Shown here in pieces: positions 14,692 to 24,750 of a stretch of DNA of 64,000 nucleotides (its first letter is position 1; each line of letters opens with the position of its first letter). The stretch is from JAJZJT01 sp049964655 (GTDB taxonomy: Bacteria > Actinomycetota > Acidimicrobiia > Acidimicrobiales > RAAP-2): contig JBMFXC010000001.1 in NCBI GenBank assembly GCA_049964655.1, forward strand, positions 4,696 to 68,695. The letters run 5' to 3'. Position numbers and translations under genes: made by a program. A model generated the notes under the pieces. It saw only the letters and a list, made by a program, of their open reading frames with translations. It was not told where the DNA came from and did not search any database.

Positions 14692-16247
14692 ACGGAGCCC
14701 GCGCCCTGCTCGAGACGCTCGTCGCCCACGAGGTCGACACGTGCTTCATGAACCCCGGCACGTCCGAGATGCACTTCGTGGCCGCCCTCGACGACGTACC
14801 GGCGATGCGGAGCGTCCTCTGTCTGTTCGAGGGGGTGGCAACAGGAGCAGCCGACGGTTTCGCCCGCCTGGCCGGCCGACCGGCGGCCGTCCTCCTCCAC
14901 CTCGGACCGGGGCTCGGGAACGGCCTGGCCAACCTGCACAACGCCCGACGTGCCCACAGCCCGCTCGTCGCCGTCGTCGGCGACCACGCGACCACACACT
15001 GGAAGTACGACGCCCAGCTCCAGTCTGACATCGAGACGGTCGCTCGCAACGTCTCGACCTTCGTCCACACGAGCCTGTCCACCGAGTCGCTCGGGTCGGA
15101 CGTCGCAGCAGCAGTCGCCGCTGCCGTGGGCGCGCCGGGATCGGTGGCCACCCTCATCCTGCCCGCCGACGTCTCGTGGTCCGAAGGAGCCTCCCCGGTC
15201 GTGGAGGCTCAGGCGGTGCCGGTGACCCGTCCCGTCGACACCACCGAGCTCGACGGAGCGGCGGCGGCCCTCCGGGGCGGTGGCCCGTGCGCCGTCCTCA
15301 TCGGGGGGCGGGCGTGCGCCGGCACGGCGTTGGAGCGTGCTGCAGCGATCGCCGCGGCCACCGGGGCCAAGCTCCTCGCCGAGACGTTCCCTGCCCGGCT
15401 CGAACGCGGCGCAGGCCGTCCACCCGTCGAGCGGCTCGGCTACCTGGCCGAGTTCACCGCCATGCAGCTCGAGGGCATCGCCCACCTGGTCCTCGTCGAC
15501 GCCGCCTCACCCGTCTCGTTCTTTGCCTACCCCGGCAAACCCAGCGACCTCGTCCCCGAGGGTTGCCAGGTCCACACCGTCGCCGGGCCGGGAGACGACG
15601 TCGACGGCGCCCTCGAGGCCCTGGCCCACCTGGTGGGGGCCACGCCCGACCAGGCCCCCCGACAGCAGGCTGGCTCCTCCGGCATGCCGCACGGCGCCCT
15701 CGACGCCGCAGCGGTGGCCGCCGTCATCGGCCAGCTCCTTCCCGAGGGTGCCATCGTCTCCGACGAAGGGAACACTTCCGGGCTGTTCGTCTCCGGGGCA
15801 ACGGCCGGTTCCCCACCCCACGACTGGCTCTGCCTCGCCGGAGGTGCCATCGGCCAAGGGCTCCCGGTGGCCCTCGGCGCGGCCATCGCCTGCCCCGATC
15901 GTCGTGTGGTCGCCCTCGAGGCCGACGGCAGCTCCCTCTATACGCCCCAGGCCTGGTGGTCGATGGCCCGTGCCGGCTGCGACGTGACCACGGTGCTCCT
16001 CAACAACGGCTCCTACGCCATCTTGAACCTCGAGCTCGACCGTGTCGGCGCCGAACGGCCGGGTCCCCGGGCCAAGGACATGCTCGACCTCGGCCGCCCT
16101 GACATCGACTTCGTCTCCCTCGCCCGCGGCATGGGAGTCCCCGCGGAGCGGGCTACCACCGCCGAAGAGCTTGCCGCCGCTCTCGGCCGGTCGTTCGCCA
16201 CACCGGGGCCGAGCGTCGTCGAGGTGCCCGTTCCTTCGATCCTCTGA
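14688..16247 (+). CDS. thiamine-diphosphate enzyme (acetolactate synthase/benzoylformate decarboxylase-like)
   Basis: ThDP-dependent enzyme of 519 aa acting on a 2-oxoacid. The PYR domain carries the cofactor-activating Glu48 in FEGVATGAADGFARLAG. The PP domain carries EADGSSLYTPQAWW and LLNNGSYA as the Mg-ThDP site. It resembles acetolactate-synthase large-subunit-like proteins of unknown substrate more than true IlvB, and no small subunit is nearby. Coupling to the hydroxyacid oxidase suggests that the oxidase product, for example glyoxylate or pyruvate, is used here. Confidence 0.82.
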   Translation: MNGARALLETLVAHEVDTCFMNPGTSEMHFVAALDDVPAMRSVLCLFEGVATGAADGFARLAGRPAAVLLHLGPGLGNGLANLHNARRAHSPLVAVVGDHATTHWKYDAQLQSDIETVARNVSTFVHTSLSTESLGSDVAAAVAAAVGAPGSVATLILPADVSWSEGASPVVEAQAVPVTRPVDTTELDGAAAALRGGGPCAVLIGGRACAGTALERAAAIAAATGAKLLAETFPARLERGAGRPPVERLGYLAEFTAMQLEGIAHLVLVDAASPVSFFAYPGKPSDLVPEGCQVHTVAGPGDDVDGALEALAHLVGATPDQAPRQQAGSSGMPHGALDAAAVAAVIGQLLPEGAIVSDEGNTSGLFVSGATAGSPPHDWLCLAGGAIGQGLPVALGAAIACPDRRVVALEADGSSLYTPQAWWSMARAGCDVTTVLLNNGSYAILNLELDRVGAERPGPRAKDMLDLGRPDIDFVSLARGMGVPAERATTAEELAAALGRSFATPGPSVVEVPVPSIL

Positions 16248-16518
16248 CCCTCTGACGACGCACGACGTTCGGCCAGCGACAGTGGCTCGAGGCTCGCCGG
16301 GCGCCCGGCTGGCACCCATCGGACCTACGCCGTCTGAGAGACCTCCGCTGGCTCCGAGCCGTGCCGATGCGGGCGTTGCTCCCGTTCGCCTCCCTCGGGA
16401 GGAACTGACCACGCCACCGGTCCCGGGCCAGCCTCTCCGCCCGAGCCCACCACCTGACGGCGACCGCGCCGACGACACCCGCGGCGACGAGTGGAGCGAT
16501 GTACAACGTGACCACCAC
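16153..16518 (-). CDS. doubtful small membrane-anchored protein
   Basis: A 121-codon frame starting at a GTG with GGAGG-like sequence immediately upstream. The N-terminus is one hydrophobic segment (YIAPLVAAGVVGAVAV) followed by a very basic region. Its 3' part overlaps the end of the ThDP enzyme gene by 95 nt on the opposite strand, where the sequence looks like antisense. The true gene, if any, may be only the first ~60 codons. No homologue is recognised. Confidence 0.25.
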   Translation of the reverse strand: MVVTLYIAPLVAAGVVGAVAVRWWARAERLARDRWRGQFLPREANGSNARIGTARSQRRSLRRRRSDGCQPGARRASSHCRWPNVVRRQRVRGSKERAPRRRSAPVWRTTGRERRQALRRW

Positions 16519-16831
16519 CTCCTGCCAACAGAGCCACGGCTGCTCGCCACGACCCGGCAGGCCCGCCCGGGGCCGCCGGTGGTGGACCTACAGGGCGAAC
16601 GTTCCCGGACACGGCACTAGGTCGGCGGGCGCGGCAGGGACGAAGGTCCCAACGTGATCTGGCCGCTCCCCTCCCTCACCTCGCGACCTGCGCTGCCGGG
16701 CTCCGGCAGATGCTCGCGCCCGGACCCGATCATGACCTTCGGCCCTGGGGCCAGCCGAGCAAGAGGCGTACCGTCGATCGGTAGCGGCCGGTCCGGTCAC
16801 CTCGACCCGGTCGGCACAGAAGAGGGCTGCC
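16519..16831 (+). promoter_or_regulatory. upstream region of the acyl-CoA-synthetase-like gene with DosR-like motif
   Basis: The motif GACCTTCGGCCCT is at 16734-16746, 86 nt before the GTG start. Close variants occur upstream of the UspA gene (19870-19883, reverse) and the Hsp20 gene (22163-22176, reverse). It resembles one form of the actinobacterial dormancy-regulator box. GAGGG ahead of the GTG at 16832 serves as the ribosome site. Nothing else is recognised here. Confidence 0.4.
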
Positions 16832-18637
<1,806 letters not shown>

Positions 18638-18722
18638 GGTGCCGGTCGACCAGAGGGCCGTCGTGCTCTGTCGACCCCTGTCGGCTACCGAGTCGGTCCG
18701 CTCCGACGGACCGCCAGAGCGC

Positions 18723-19022
18723 TCAGGCCGGGCTCGGCACCACCGCGGGGTCGGAGGCATCCGGCGTCACCCCGGTGCGCCCCGGAACACCACTGCCGAT
18801 CTGACTGAAGCCGGCAAGGGCCCGGTACAGGTCGGCCGACGCCTCGTCGAACTGCACCCAGGACGAGCCGTCGCTCGGATCAGGGATCAGCACCGGCAAC
18901 GCCTCCACCACGGCCTCGAGGAGGTCGATGACCCCGCCGAGCCCATCCGGCGTGCACCTGCCCACCGGGCCAACCATCCGCTGCTGTTCCTGGCCTCCCC
19001 CGCGGGGGGTCTCGTCGCTCAT
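18723..19022 (-). CDS. hypothetical 99-aa protein of the UspA operon
   Basis: Small soluble protein with no recognised domain. The start (MSDETPRGGG) has GGAGGGAG about 5 nt upstream. A central acidic helical stretch reads LGGVIDLLEAVVEALPVLIPDP and a second helix contains QFDEASADLYRALAGFSQIG. The ATG overlaps the stop of the preceding gene (ATGA), which ties it to the UspA gene two places upstream. Function unknown. Confidence 0.65.
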   Translation of the reverse strand: MSDETPRGGGQEQQRMVGPVGRCTPDGLGGVIDLLEAVVEALPVLIPDPSDGSSWVQFDEASADLYRALAGFSQIGSGVPGRTGVTPDASDPAVVPSPA

Positions 19023-19378
19023 ACCGGCTCCCTCCTCCTCGGCCCCACGTAGGGGCCCAGCACCGACACGCTCCTCGGCTGGCACCGGGCCGTCGCATCG
19101 CGTTCCTGCTCGTCCAGCCTCCAGGCCGCCAGGTGCGCGGCCAAGCGCAGGGCGGCGGTCGCTGCACCCGCCGCCGTCGACGTCGCAGCGAAGCCGCCTC
19201 CCTCGACCCGCCGAGCCGCCAGCTCGAGCACAGCCGGTCGCTGTCCCGCCAGGCGGAGCAACGCCTCGGCCCGGTCCCCGACCAGTTGGACGGGGCCGAC
19301 CAGGGCGAGTGCCAACGACCGAGCGGCCAACCGGTCGACCAACGACCAAGTCCGGCGCGGTGGAGCCTCCACCCTCAC
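19019..19378 (-). CDS. hypothetical 119-aa protein of the UspA operon
   Basis: Alanine- and leucine-rich, largely helical protein without recognised motifs. It begins VRVEAPPRRTWSLVDRLAARSLALALVGPVQLVG and contains a Gly/Ala stretch near residues 60-80. The GTG overlaps the UspA stop by 4 nt and its own stop overlaps the next ATG by 4 nt. Translational coupling through the three genes is therefore likely. One amphipathic or weak membrane helix is possible. Function unknown. Confidence 0.6.
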   Translation of the reverse strand: MRVEAPPRRTWSLVDRLAARSLALALVGPVQLVGDRAEALLRLAGQRPAVLELAARRVEGGGFAATSTAAGAATAALRLAAHLAAWRLDEQERDATARCQPRSVSVLGPYVGPRRREPV

Positions 19379-19836
19379 AACGCCGTCTCCTCGGCATCGG
19401 CAACCATGTGGGCCCGCGGCGAGCCACGGAAGACAACGACCGGGCAGGGAGCGTGCGTCACGCAGAAGAGGCTGACCGAGCCGAGCAGCGTGCCCGTCAG
19501 GCCTCCGTGTCCTCGGCTGCCCACCACGAGCACGTCGGCGTCCTCCGCTGCAGCCACTAGGCGCCGCGCTGGCGGACCTTCGACGGCCGTCAACTCGACC
19601 GGGAGCGTGGGATGGGCGCCCGTCACCGGCAAGGCGGCGTGCTCGAGGGCTCGCCGCACGACGGCGAGCCGGTCGACCACGACCCCGCTCCCTGGCACCC
19701 ACATGTCCGAGTAGCGGTCCTCCCACGACATCACCGCCCGCAACGCCGCGCCTGTCTCCTCGGCTAGGTCGGCCGCCCAGGCAAAGGCCTTGGCCGAGGT
19801 GGGAGAGCCGTCGACACCGACGACGATCTGGTCCAT
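19375..19836 (-). CDS. universal stress protein (UspA family)
   Basis: Single-domain Usp of 153 aa. It begins MDQIVVGVDGSPTSAKAFAWAADLA and contains ADVLVVGSRGHGGLTGTLLGSVSLFCVTHAPCPVVV, the G-2x-G-9x-G(S/T) ATP-binding signature of nucleotide-binding Usps. Two coupled small genes follow. Upstream genes on the same strand are a phosphoribosyltransferase-hydrolase fusion and Hsp20, a combination typical of hypoxia or dormancy regulons. A DosR-like motif lies 34-47 nt upstream of the ATG. Confidence 0.9.
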   Translation of the reverse strand: MDQIVVGVDGSPTSAKAFAWAADLAEETGAALRAVMSWEDRYSDMWVPGSGVVVDRLAVVRRALEHAALPVTGAHPTLPVELTAVEGPPARRLVAAAEDADVLVVGSRGHGGLTGTLLGSVSLFCVTHAPCPVVVFRGSPRAHMVADAEETAL

Positions 19837-19869
19837 ACGGGCACGATCGCGCCCAGGCCTGCCGCCCGG

Positions 19870-19883
19870 TAGGGCTGAAGGTC
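19870..19883 (-). promoter_or_regulatory. DosR-like box upstream of the UspA gene
   Basis: On the plus strand the site reads TAGGGCTGAAGGTC, which on the minus strand is GACCTTCAGCCCTA. It matches the Hsp20 site at 11 of 14 positions. Candidate binding site for a dormancy-type response regulator, judged only by similarity and gene context. Confidence 0.4.
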
Positions 19884-19932
19884 ACTATCTCCCCCGCTCC
19901 CGTTGATCCGGCTTCGGCGTCATCCCCACCCG

Positions 19933-21276
19933 TCATCGCTGTCCGGTCCTGGCCGCTGTCGTCGGCTCGAGGTAGTCGACGAACCAGGCACGGGCGAGCT
20001 CGGCCACCTCCTCGAGCGCACCGGGCTCCTCGAACAGCTGGGTCGCCCCCGCCACGATGGCAAGGTGGTTGCGACCGCTCATCTGGCGTTGCGCATGGCG
20101 GCTCAGCGCCAGCGCCACGGCGTCCTCCCCGCCGGCGACGAACAGGGTGGGCGCTCGCACGTCACCGAGGCGCTGACCGGCCAGATCGGGCCGGCCGCCT
20201 CCGGACACGACGGCGGCAACCGGAGTCGTGGGCTCTGCCGCCGCCCAGAGCGCTGCCGCCGCGCCCGTTCCAGCGCCGAAAAAACCGACGCGCTGACCGG
20301 CAGCCTCCGGCTGCCCGATCAGCCAGGTCGTCACCGCCTCGAGCCGCTCGGCAAGCGGCGCGACCGCAAAGACGGCACTCCGGTCTGACATCTCCTCGGG
20401 GGTCAGCAGGTCGACAAGGAGCGTCCCGAAGCCGGCGGTGTTCAAGAGGCCGGCCGCGGTGCGGCTCCGCGGGCCGAAACGGCTGCCGCTACTGCCGTAG
20501 GCGACGACGACGAGGCCTGAACAGCGCTCGGGGACCGTCAGGCGCCCCTCGAGCCGGACCCCAGCGGCGGTGAGGCCGACGTCCTCGTCGCGCACCGACG
20601 GGTCGTCGTTCCGGACCGGGACGACCACGGGCAGCTGGGCATGTGCCCGCTCGAGGAGCGCCCCCACCTCGGTGTCGGTGACCTGGGTGAAGTCTTCGTA
20701 GCACTGGCCGACGGCCACGAACGGCTGCGGGAGCTCGAGGCAGACCACCTCGTCGGCCACCTCGGCGAGGGACCGGACGGCCGACTGGGAACCGACCGGA
20801 ACGGCGAGCACGACCCGGGACGCCCCGCGGGCACGGACCACCTCGCAGGCAGCGCGGGCCGTCGAACCGGTAGCTGCGCCGTCGTCGACGACCACCGCCG
20901 TCTTGCCCGCCAAGGGGACCGGCGGGCGAGTGGAGCGCACTCGAGCCGACTGGCGCTCGACCTCGGCTCGCTCACGTTCCTCGACGGCAACCAGGTCGCG
21001 GTCGTCGAGCCCGGCTGCCCGGAGGACCTCGCGGTCCAGCACCAGGACCCCATCCTCGCCGACGGCCCCCATGGCCAGCTCCGGCTGGAACGGCACACCC
21101 AGCTTCCGCACGACGACGACGTCGAGCGGAGCTCCGAGCAGCTCGGCCACGACAGCAGCGACGGGGATGCCTCCCCGAAGGAGGCCGAGGACCACGGTGC
21201 CACTCTGGAAGTGCCCCTCGCCGACCAACTGCTCGCCCAAGCACCGCCCTGCCTCGTACCGGTCGTGGAACTCCAT
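19933..21276 (-). CDS. phosphoribosyltransferase fused to a dienelactone-hydrolase-like domain
   Basis: Two-domain protein of 447 aa. Residues 1-210 form a type-I phosphoribosyltransferase: LLRGGIPVAAVVAELLGAPLDVVVVRKLG, then the PRPP loop AVVVDDGAATGSTARAA. Residues about 225-447 form an alpha/beta-hydrolase with LVVVAYGSSGSRFGPRSR, a GFFGAGTGAAAALWAA elbow where the usual Ser is replaced by Ala/Gly, and a late GRNHLAIVAGATQLF. ATG 21276 is preceded by GGAGG 6 nt upstream. Such fusions occur near Hsp20 and UspA in actinobacterial dormancy loci. The substrate is unknown. Confidence 0.85.
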   Translation of the reverse strand: MEFHDRYEAGRCLGEQLVGEGHFQSGTVVLGLLRGGIPVAAVVAELLGAPLDVVVVRKLGVPFQPELAMGAVGEDGVLVLDREVLRAAGLDDRDLVAVEERERAEVERQSARVRSTRPPVPLAGKTAVVVDDGAATGSTARAACEVVRARGASRVVLAVPVGSQSAVRSLAEVADEVVCLELPQPFVAVGQCYEDFTQVTDTEVGALLERAHAQLPVVVPVRNDDPSVRDEDVGLTAAGVRLEGRLTVPERCSGLVVVAYGSSGSRFGPRSRTAAGLLNTAGFGTLLVDLLTPEEMSDRSAVFAVAPLAERLEAVTTWLIGQPEAAGQRVGFFGAGTGAAAALWAAAEPTTPVAAVVSGGGRPDLAGQRLGDVRAPTLFVAGGEDAVALALSRHAQRQMSGRNHLAIVAGATQLFEEPGALEEVAELARAWFVDYLEPTTAARTGQR

Positions 21277-21515
21277 GGCAGCCTCCTGGCCCGACCCTTC
21301 AGCAGTGTCCGCCCGCCCGGCGCGGCCGGTCCAGGGCCGATCGGCAGGTCGTGTCCAGGGACCAGGGGCCAGGGGCCAGGGGCCTGCCGGACCTGGCCCA
21401 GCAGCCTCGGCGAGCTCGTCACAGATCGCCTCGACCATCCGATCGTTCGACCGGAGCGCCGGCCCCGGACGGTCGGCCCGTCAGTGGACGAGCCACGGTC
21501 CTGCCACCAACACGC

Positions 21516-21971
21516 TCACACCCGGCGGATCGGCACCTTGGTAGTGGGGCGTTGCTCGGCCTGAGCGAGGGGCACGCGGACTTCGAGGATGCCGTCTTTG
21601 TAGGAGGCGTCCACGTTCCCCTTGTCCGCACCGTCGGGGAGCGCGAGGTCGCGGCTGAGCTCCCCGTAGCGGAACTCGCTCCGCACGACACCGTGCTCCT
21701 CGTCCTCGACCCGCTGCTGACGCCGAGCCTCGATGTGCAGCGTCGAGCCCGACACCGACACGTCGAGGTCCTCGCTTGGGTCGATGCCGGGAAGCTCGGC
21801 CCGCACCACCAGCGCGCCGTCCTCCTCGATCTCCTCGACCCGGAACCAGCCTTCAGGCTCCACTGCCAGTTCGCCCAACCAGCCGAACCGCCGCGGCCAG
21901 CCGGCGTCGACGAACCGCCCCCATCGTCGGGGCCAGTCGACGTCTACCCGCTGCACTGCGCCACCTGCCAT
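21516..21971 (-). CDS. Hsp20/alpha-crystallin small heat shock protein
   Basis: ATP-independent holdase chaperone of 151 aa. The alpha-crystallin domain spans about residues 45-140 with ALVVRAELPGIDPSEDLDVSVSGSTLHIEA, then FRYGELSRDLALPDGAD and the conserved YKDGILEVRVPL. ATG 21971 has GGAGG directly upstream; an in-frame ATG 15 nt earlier is less well placed. It is the first gene of the minus-strand stress group and has a DosR-like site about 190 nt upstream. Confidence 0.92.
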   Translation of the reverse strand: MAGGAVQRVDVDWPRRWGRFVDAGWPRRFGWLGELAVEPEGWFRVEEIEEDGALVVRAELPGIDPSEDLDVSVSGSTLHIEARRQQRVEDEEHGVVRSEFRYGELSRDLALPDGADKGNVDASYKDGILEVRVPLAQAEQRPTTKVPIRRV

Positions 21972-22162
21972 CGCTCCTCCTCTCACCGTCCGGGAAGGAC
22001 AACCGGCCGGCCACCCTGTTCACTCCCCCGGCGCCGCCGCGGCCACCGTGGACGGCCCGACAACCGACGCCCACCGGTTGGGGCGGAGACCCGGTCCGAC
22101 GTGCGACGCACCGTCGGAACCGGGTTCCCTTCTCACCGTCGCGCCACGGCGCGCTCGGCCAG

Positions 22163-22176
22163 TAGTGCCGAAAGTC
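22163..22176 (-). promoter_or_regulatory. DosR-like box upstream of the Hsp20 gene
   Basis: The plus strand reads TAGTGCCGAAAGTC, i.e. GACTTTCGGCACTA on the minus strand, preceded there by GGG. This is the closest of the three window sites to the classical GGGAC-type dormancy box. It lies about 190 nt from the Hsp20 start. Confidence 0.4.
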
Positions 22177-22292
22177 CCCAGGGAGGCGTCCGGCTCGACA
22201 CCCTCGTCGTCGGTGCCTGCTGGTGCGTGCGCGGCCAGATCGACCCGCTCGCCCGTGCATCGGCACGAGAGCGCTCGCTACCATCGTGAAAC

Positions 22293-22904
22293 GTGGACGA
22301 GCTCGCTCGACACTGGGACGACGTCCACTCGACGACGGCGGACGACGAGGTCAGCTGGTTCCGGACTGAGCCCACGTCGTCGTTGCGCCTGCTCGAGGCG
22401 TGGGCGCCCGAGCGAAGGGCCCTGGTCGACGTCGGTGCGGGCTCGTCGCCCCTCGTCGACCGCTTGCTCCTCGGCGGGTGGTGCGACGTGACCGTGCTCG
22501 ACGTCTCGCGAGCGGCCCTGGACAAGGTACGAGGGCGGCTTTCCGGGCACGGCGATGCGGTCACCTACCTCTGCACCGACATCGGCTCGTGGCGACCACG
22601 ACGCACGTTCGCCGCCTGGCACGACCGGGCCGTGTTCCACTTCCTCGTCGAGCCCGAACGCCGGGCCCACTACGTCGAGGCAGCGAGCGACGCCATCGCC
22701 CCAGGAGGAGTGCTCGTGCTGGCGACCTTCGCTCCCGACGGCCCGGAACGATGCTCGGGCCTGCCGACTTCCCGCTACGACGCCGACGAGCTGGCCACCT
22801 GTTTCGCCGGCTCCTTCGACCTCATCCACACCGAGTGCGAGAAGCACGTGACGCCCTTCGGGACCATCCAGCCGTTCACCTGGGCTGTGCTCCGGCATCG
22901 GTGA
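22293..22904 (+). CDS. class I SAM-dependent methyltransferase
   Basis: Methyltransferase of 203 aa. SAM motif I is VDVGAGSSPLVDRLL, motif II is VTVLDVSRAALDKVRGRL, and motif IV is WHDRAVFHFLVEPERRAHYVE. The RAVFHFL/GVLVLATFAPDGPERCSGLPTSRYDADEL pattern resembles small-molecule or thiol/metalloid methyltransferases. The GTG start follows TACCAT at 22279-22284 by 8 nt, fitting leaderless or near-leaderless translation. Substrate unknown. Confidence 0.85.
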   Translation: MDELARHWDDVHSTTADDEVSWFRTEPTSSLRLLEAWAPERRALVDVGAGSSPLVDRLLLGGWCDVTVLDVSRAALDKVRGRLSGHGDAVTYLCTDIGSWRPRRTFAAWHDRAVFHFLVEPERRAHYVEAASDAIAPGGVLVLATFAPDGPERCSGLPTSRYDADELATCFAGSFDLIHTECEKHVTPFGTIQPFTWAVLRHR

Positions 22905-23025
22905 CCCAGCCTCGGGCCACCGAGGGCGCCCTGGCCTCGACCGGCGGGTGGCGGCCGACAAAGGAGCGAATCCGGATCCGGTCCCGGCCGCCTCCCTCGT
23001 GAGGCCCTGCCGCTAGGGTGAATCC

Positions 23026-23127
23026 GCCGGACTGCCGGACTGCCGGACTGCCGGACTGCCGGACTGCCGGACCGCCGGACCGCCGGACCGCCGGACCGCC
23101 GGACCGCCGGACCGCCGGACCGCCGGG
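23026..23127. repeat. 8-bp tandem repeat array upstream of the MFS gene
   Basis: Five copies of GCCGGACT are followed by seven copies of GCCGGACC and a partial unit. The array lies between the methyltransferase and the transporter, 134 nt before the ATG at 23261. Because 8 is not a multiple of 3, copy changes would shift any reading frame and change promoter spacing. The T-to-C switch between blocks suggests independent expansion of two variants. Confidence 0.92.
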
Positions 23128-23260
23128 GCACGGTGCGGGCGATGAGGACCACCCGACGAGGGGTGATCGGCTGCTGTCGTGCCCGCTCCACCGACCGTCC
23201 GCCGTCGGCCCAGGACCGGCGCACCGGCCACGACGACCAGACAGACCTCCAGGAGACCCG

Positions 23261-24736
23261 ATGGCCACCACGCCGACCACAGAGATCGCGGCCCGCGCCG
23301 GAACAGGTCGGCAGACCCATACCGGACTGGCGTTGCTCGTCGTGATGACCGGCGTGCTCATTACTGCCGTCGACACGACCATCGTCGTGCTGGCGCTTCC
23401 TTCCCTCGAGAAGGACCTGCACATCGCCCTGGCCTCGGTGATCTGGGTCATCATCGGCTACCTGCTCGTCATCACCCTGCTGGCCACCCAGGTGGGTCGT
23501 CTGGGCGACATGTTCGGCCGAGTACGGATGTACGAGGCCGGTTTCCTTGTCTTCATCGCCGGCTCCGCCCTGTGCGCCCTGTCGTGGAACGAAGCCTCCA
23601 TCATCAGCTTCCGGCTCCTCCAAGGCGTCGGCGGCGCCTTCGTGACGGCCAACAGCGGCGCGGTCATCGCCGACCTCTTCCCGGTCCACCAGCGAGGCAA
23701 GGCGTACGGCTACAACGCCGTCGGCTGGAGCATGGGAGCGGTGCTCGGCATCGTCCTCGGGGGTGCCATCGTCACCTACCTGTCGTGGCGGTGGATCTTC
23801 TGGATCAACGTGCCCATCGGCCTCGCTGCCGTCCTCCTCGCCTTGCGGGTCCTGCACGAGGGGTCCGAGCGACGAAGCCACCGCCTCGATCCCGCCGGGA
23901 TGATCGTCCTTGGGCTCGGCCTCTTCGGGGTCCTCTGGGCTATGACCCGGCTCGCCACCAATGCCTTCGATGCCTCGGTGGCCGGCTACCTCATCGGCGG
24001 GGTCGTGCTGCTCGGAGCCTTCGTGTGGATCGAGGCCGTCCAGCGCGAACCTATGGTGCACCTGTCCCTCTTCAAGGTCCCGTCCATGACGCCGTCCCTC
24101 CTGGCATCGCTCTTCCAGGGGCTCGGCAACTTCGCCGTGCTGTTCCTCGTGATCATGTACCTGCAGGGACCCCGGGGGCTCTCCCCCATCCACGCCTCGT
24201 TGCTACTGGTCCCCGGCTATGTCATCGGGGGCACCCTCGGGCCCGTCTCCGGTCGCCTCGCCGACCGCTTGGGACCGGTGGTTCCGGCCACCGCCGGGCT
24301 GGCCGTGCAGGTCGTGGCGCTCTTCATCTACGCCCACCTGGGCGTGACCACCGGCCTGTGGCTCGTGGTCGTGGCGAGCATCGTGAACGGCATCGGGGGC
24401 AGCTTCTTCTTTCCGGCCAACAGCGCTGCCGTGATGAAGGCGTCGCCGCCCGAGGTGTTCGGAATCTCTTCGGGGATGCTGCGGACGTTCGCCAACATCG
24501 GGATGGTGTTCTCCTTTTCGGTAGCCATCCTGATCGCCTCCCGCTCGATCCCCCGCCACCTGGCCTTTGCCATCTTCGTCGGGTCCACCTCCCTTCATGG
24601 TCGGGCCGCCGCGGCGTTCACCACCGGCCTGCACTCGGCGTTCTACGCATCGATGGGCATGATGGTGGTGGCCGCTCTGCTGTCGGCTACACGGGCCTCG
24701 CGCATCGGCCGGCGCGGCCTGGTCCCGGCGAACTGA
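23261..24736 (+). CDS. MFS drug/solute exporter, DHA2-like
   Basis: Major facilitator protein of 491 aa with about 14 transmembrane helices, probably a proton-driven exporter. LLVVMTGVLITAVDTTIVVLALPSL is TM1 with the conserved D-T-T-I-V. QVGRLGDMFGRVRMYEAGFLVF is motif A. The segment AVIADLFPVHQRGKAYGYNAVGWSMGAVLGIVLGGAI carries the antiporter motif C. ATG 23261 is chosen because AGGAG lies 5 nt upstream. The frame is also open through the 8-bp repeats back to 23018, but that product would be an implausible repeat peptide. Confidence 0.9.
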   Translation: MATTPTTEIAARAGTGRQTHTGLALLVVMTGVLITAVDTTIVVLALPSLEKDLHIALASVIWVIIGYLLVITLLATQVGRLGDMFGRVRMYEAGFLVFIAGSALCALSWNEASIISFRLLQGVGGAFVTANSGAVIADLFPVHQRGKAYGYNAVGWSMGAVLGIVLGGAIVTYLSWRWIFWINVPIGLAAVLLALRVLHEGSERRSHRLDPAGMIVLGLGLFGVLWAMTRLATNAFDASVAGYLIGGVVLLGAFVWIEAVQREPMVHLSLFKVPSMTPSLLASLFQGLGNFAVLFLVIMYLQGPRGLSPIHASLLLVPGYVIGGTLGPVSGRLADRLGPVVPATAGLAVQVVALFIYAHLGVTTGLWLVVVASIVNGIGGSFFFPANSAAVMKASPPEVFGISSGMLRTFANIGMVFSFSVAILIASRSIPRHLAFAIFVGSTSLHGRAAAAFTTGLHSAFYASMGMMVVAALLSATRASRIGRRGLVPAN

Positions 24737-24750
24737 GCCGGCCAGGGCTC

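Noticed and set aside
23026..23127. CRISPR array
   Set aside because: Units are 8 bp, contiguous, with no spacers and no cas genes.
23018..23260. Extended N-terminus of the MFS transporter through the repeats
   Set aside because: It would add about 80 Arg/Pro repeat residues before a transporter that has a good AGGAG-preceded ATG at 23261.
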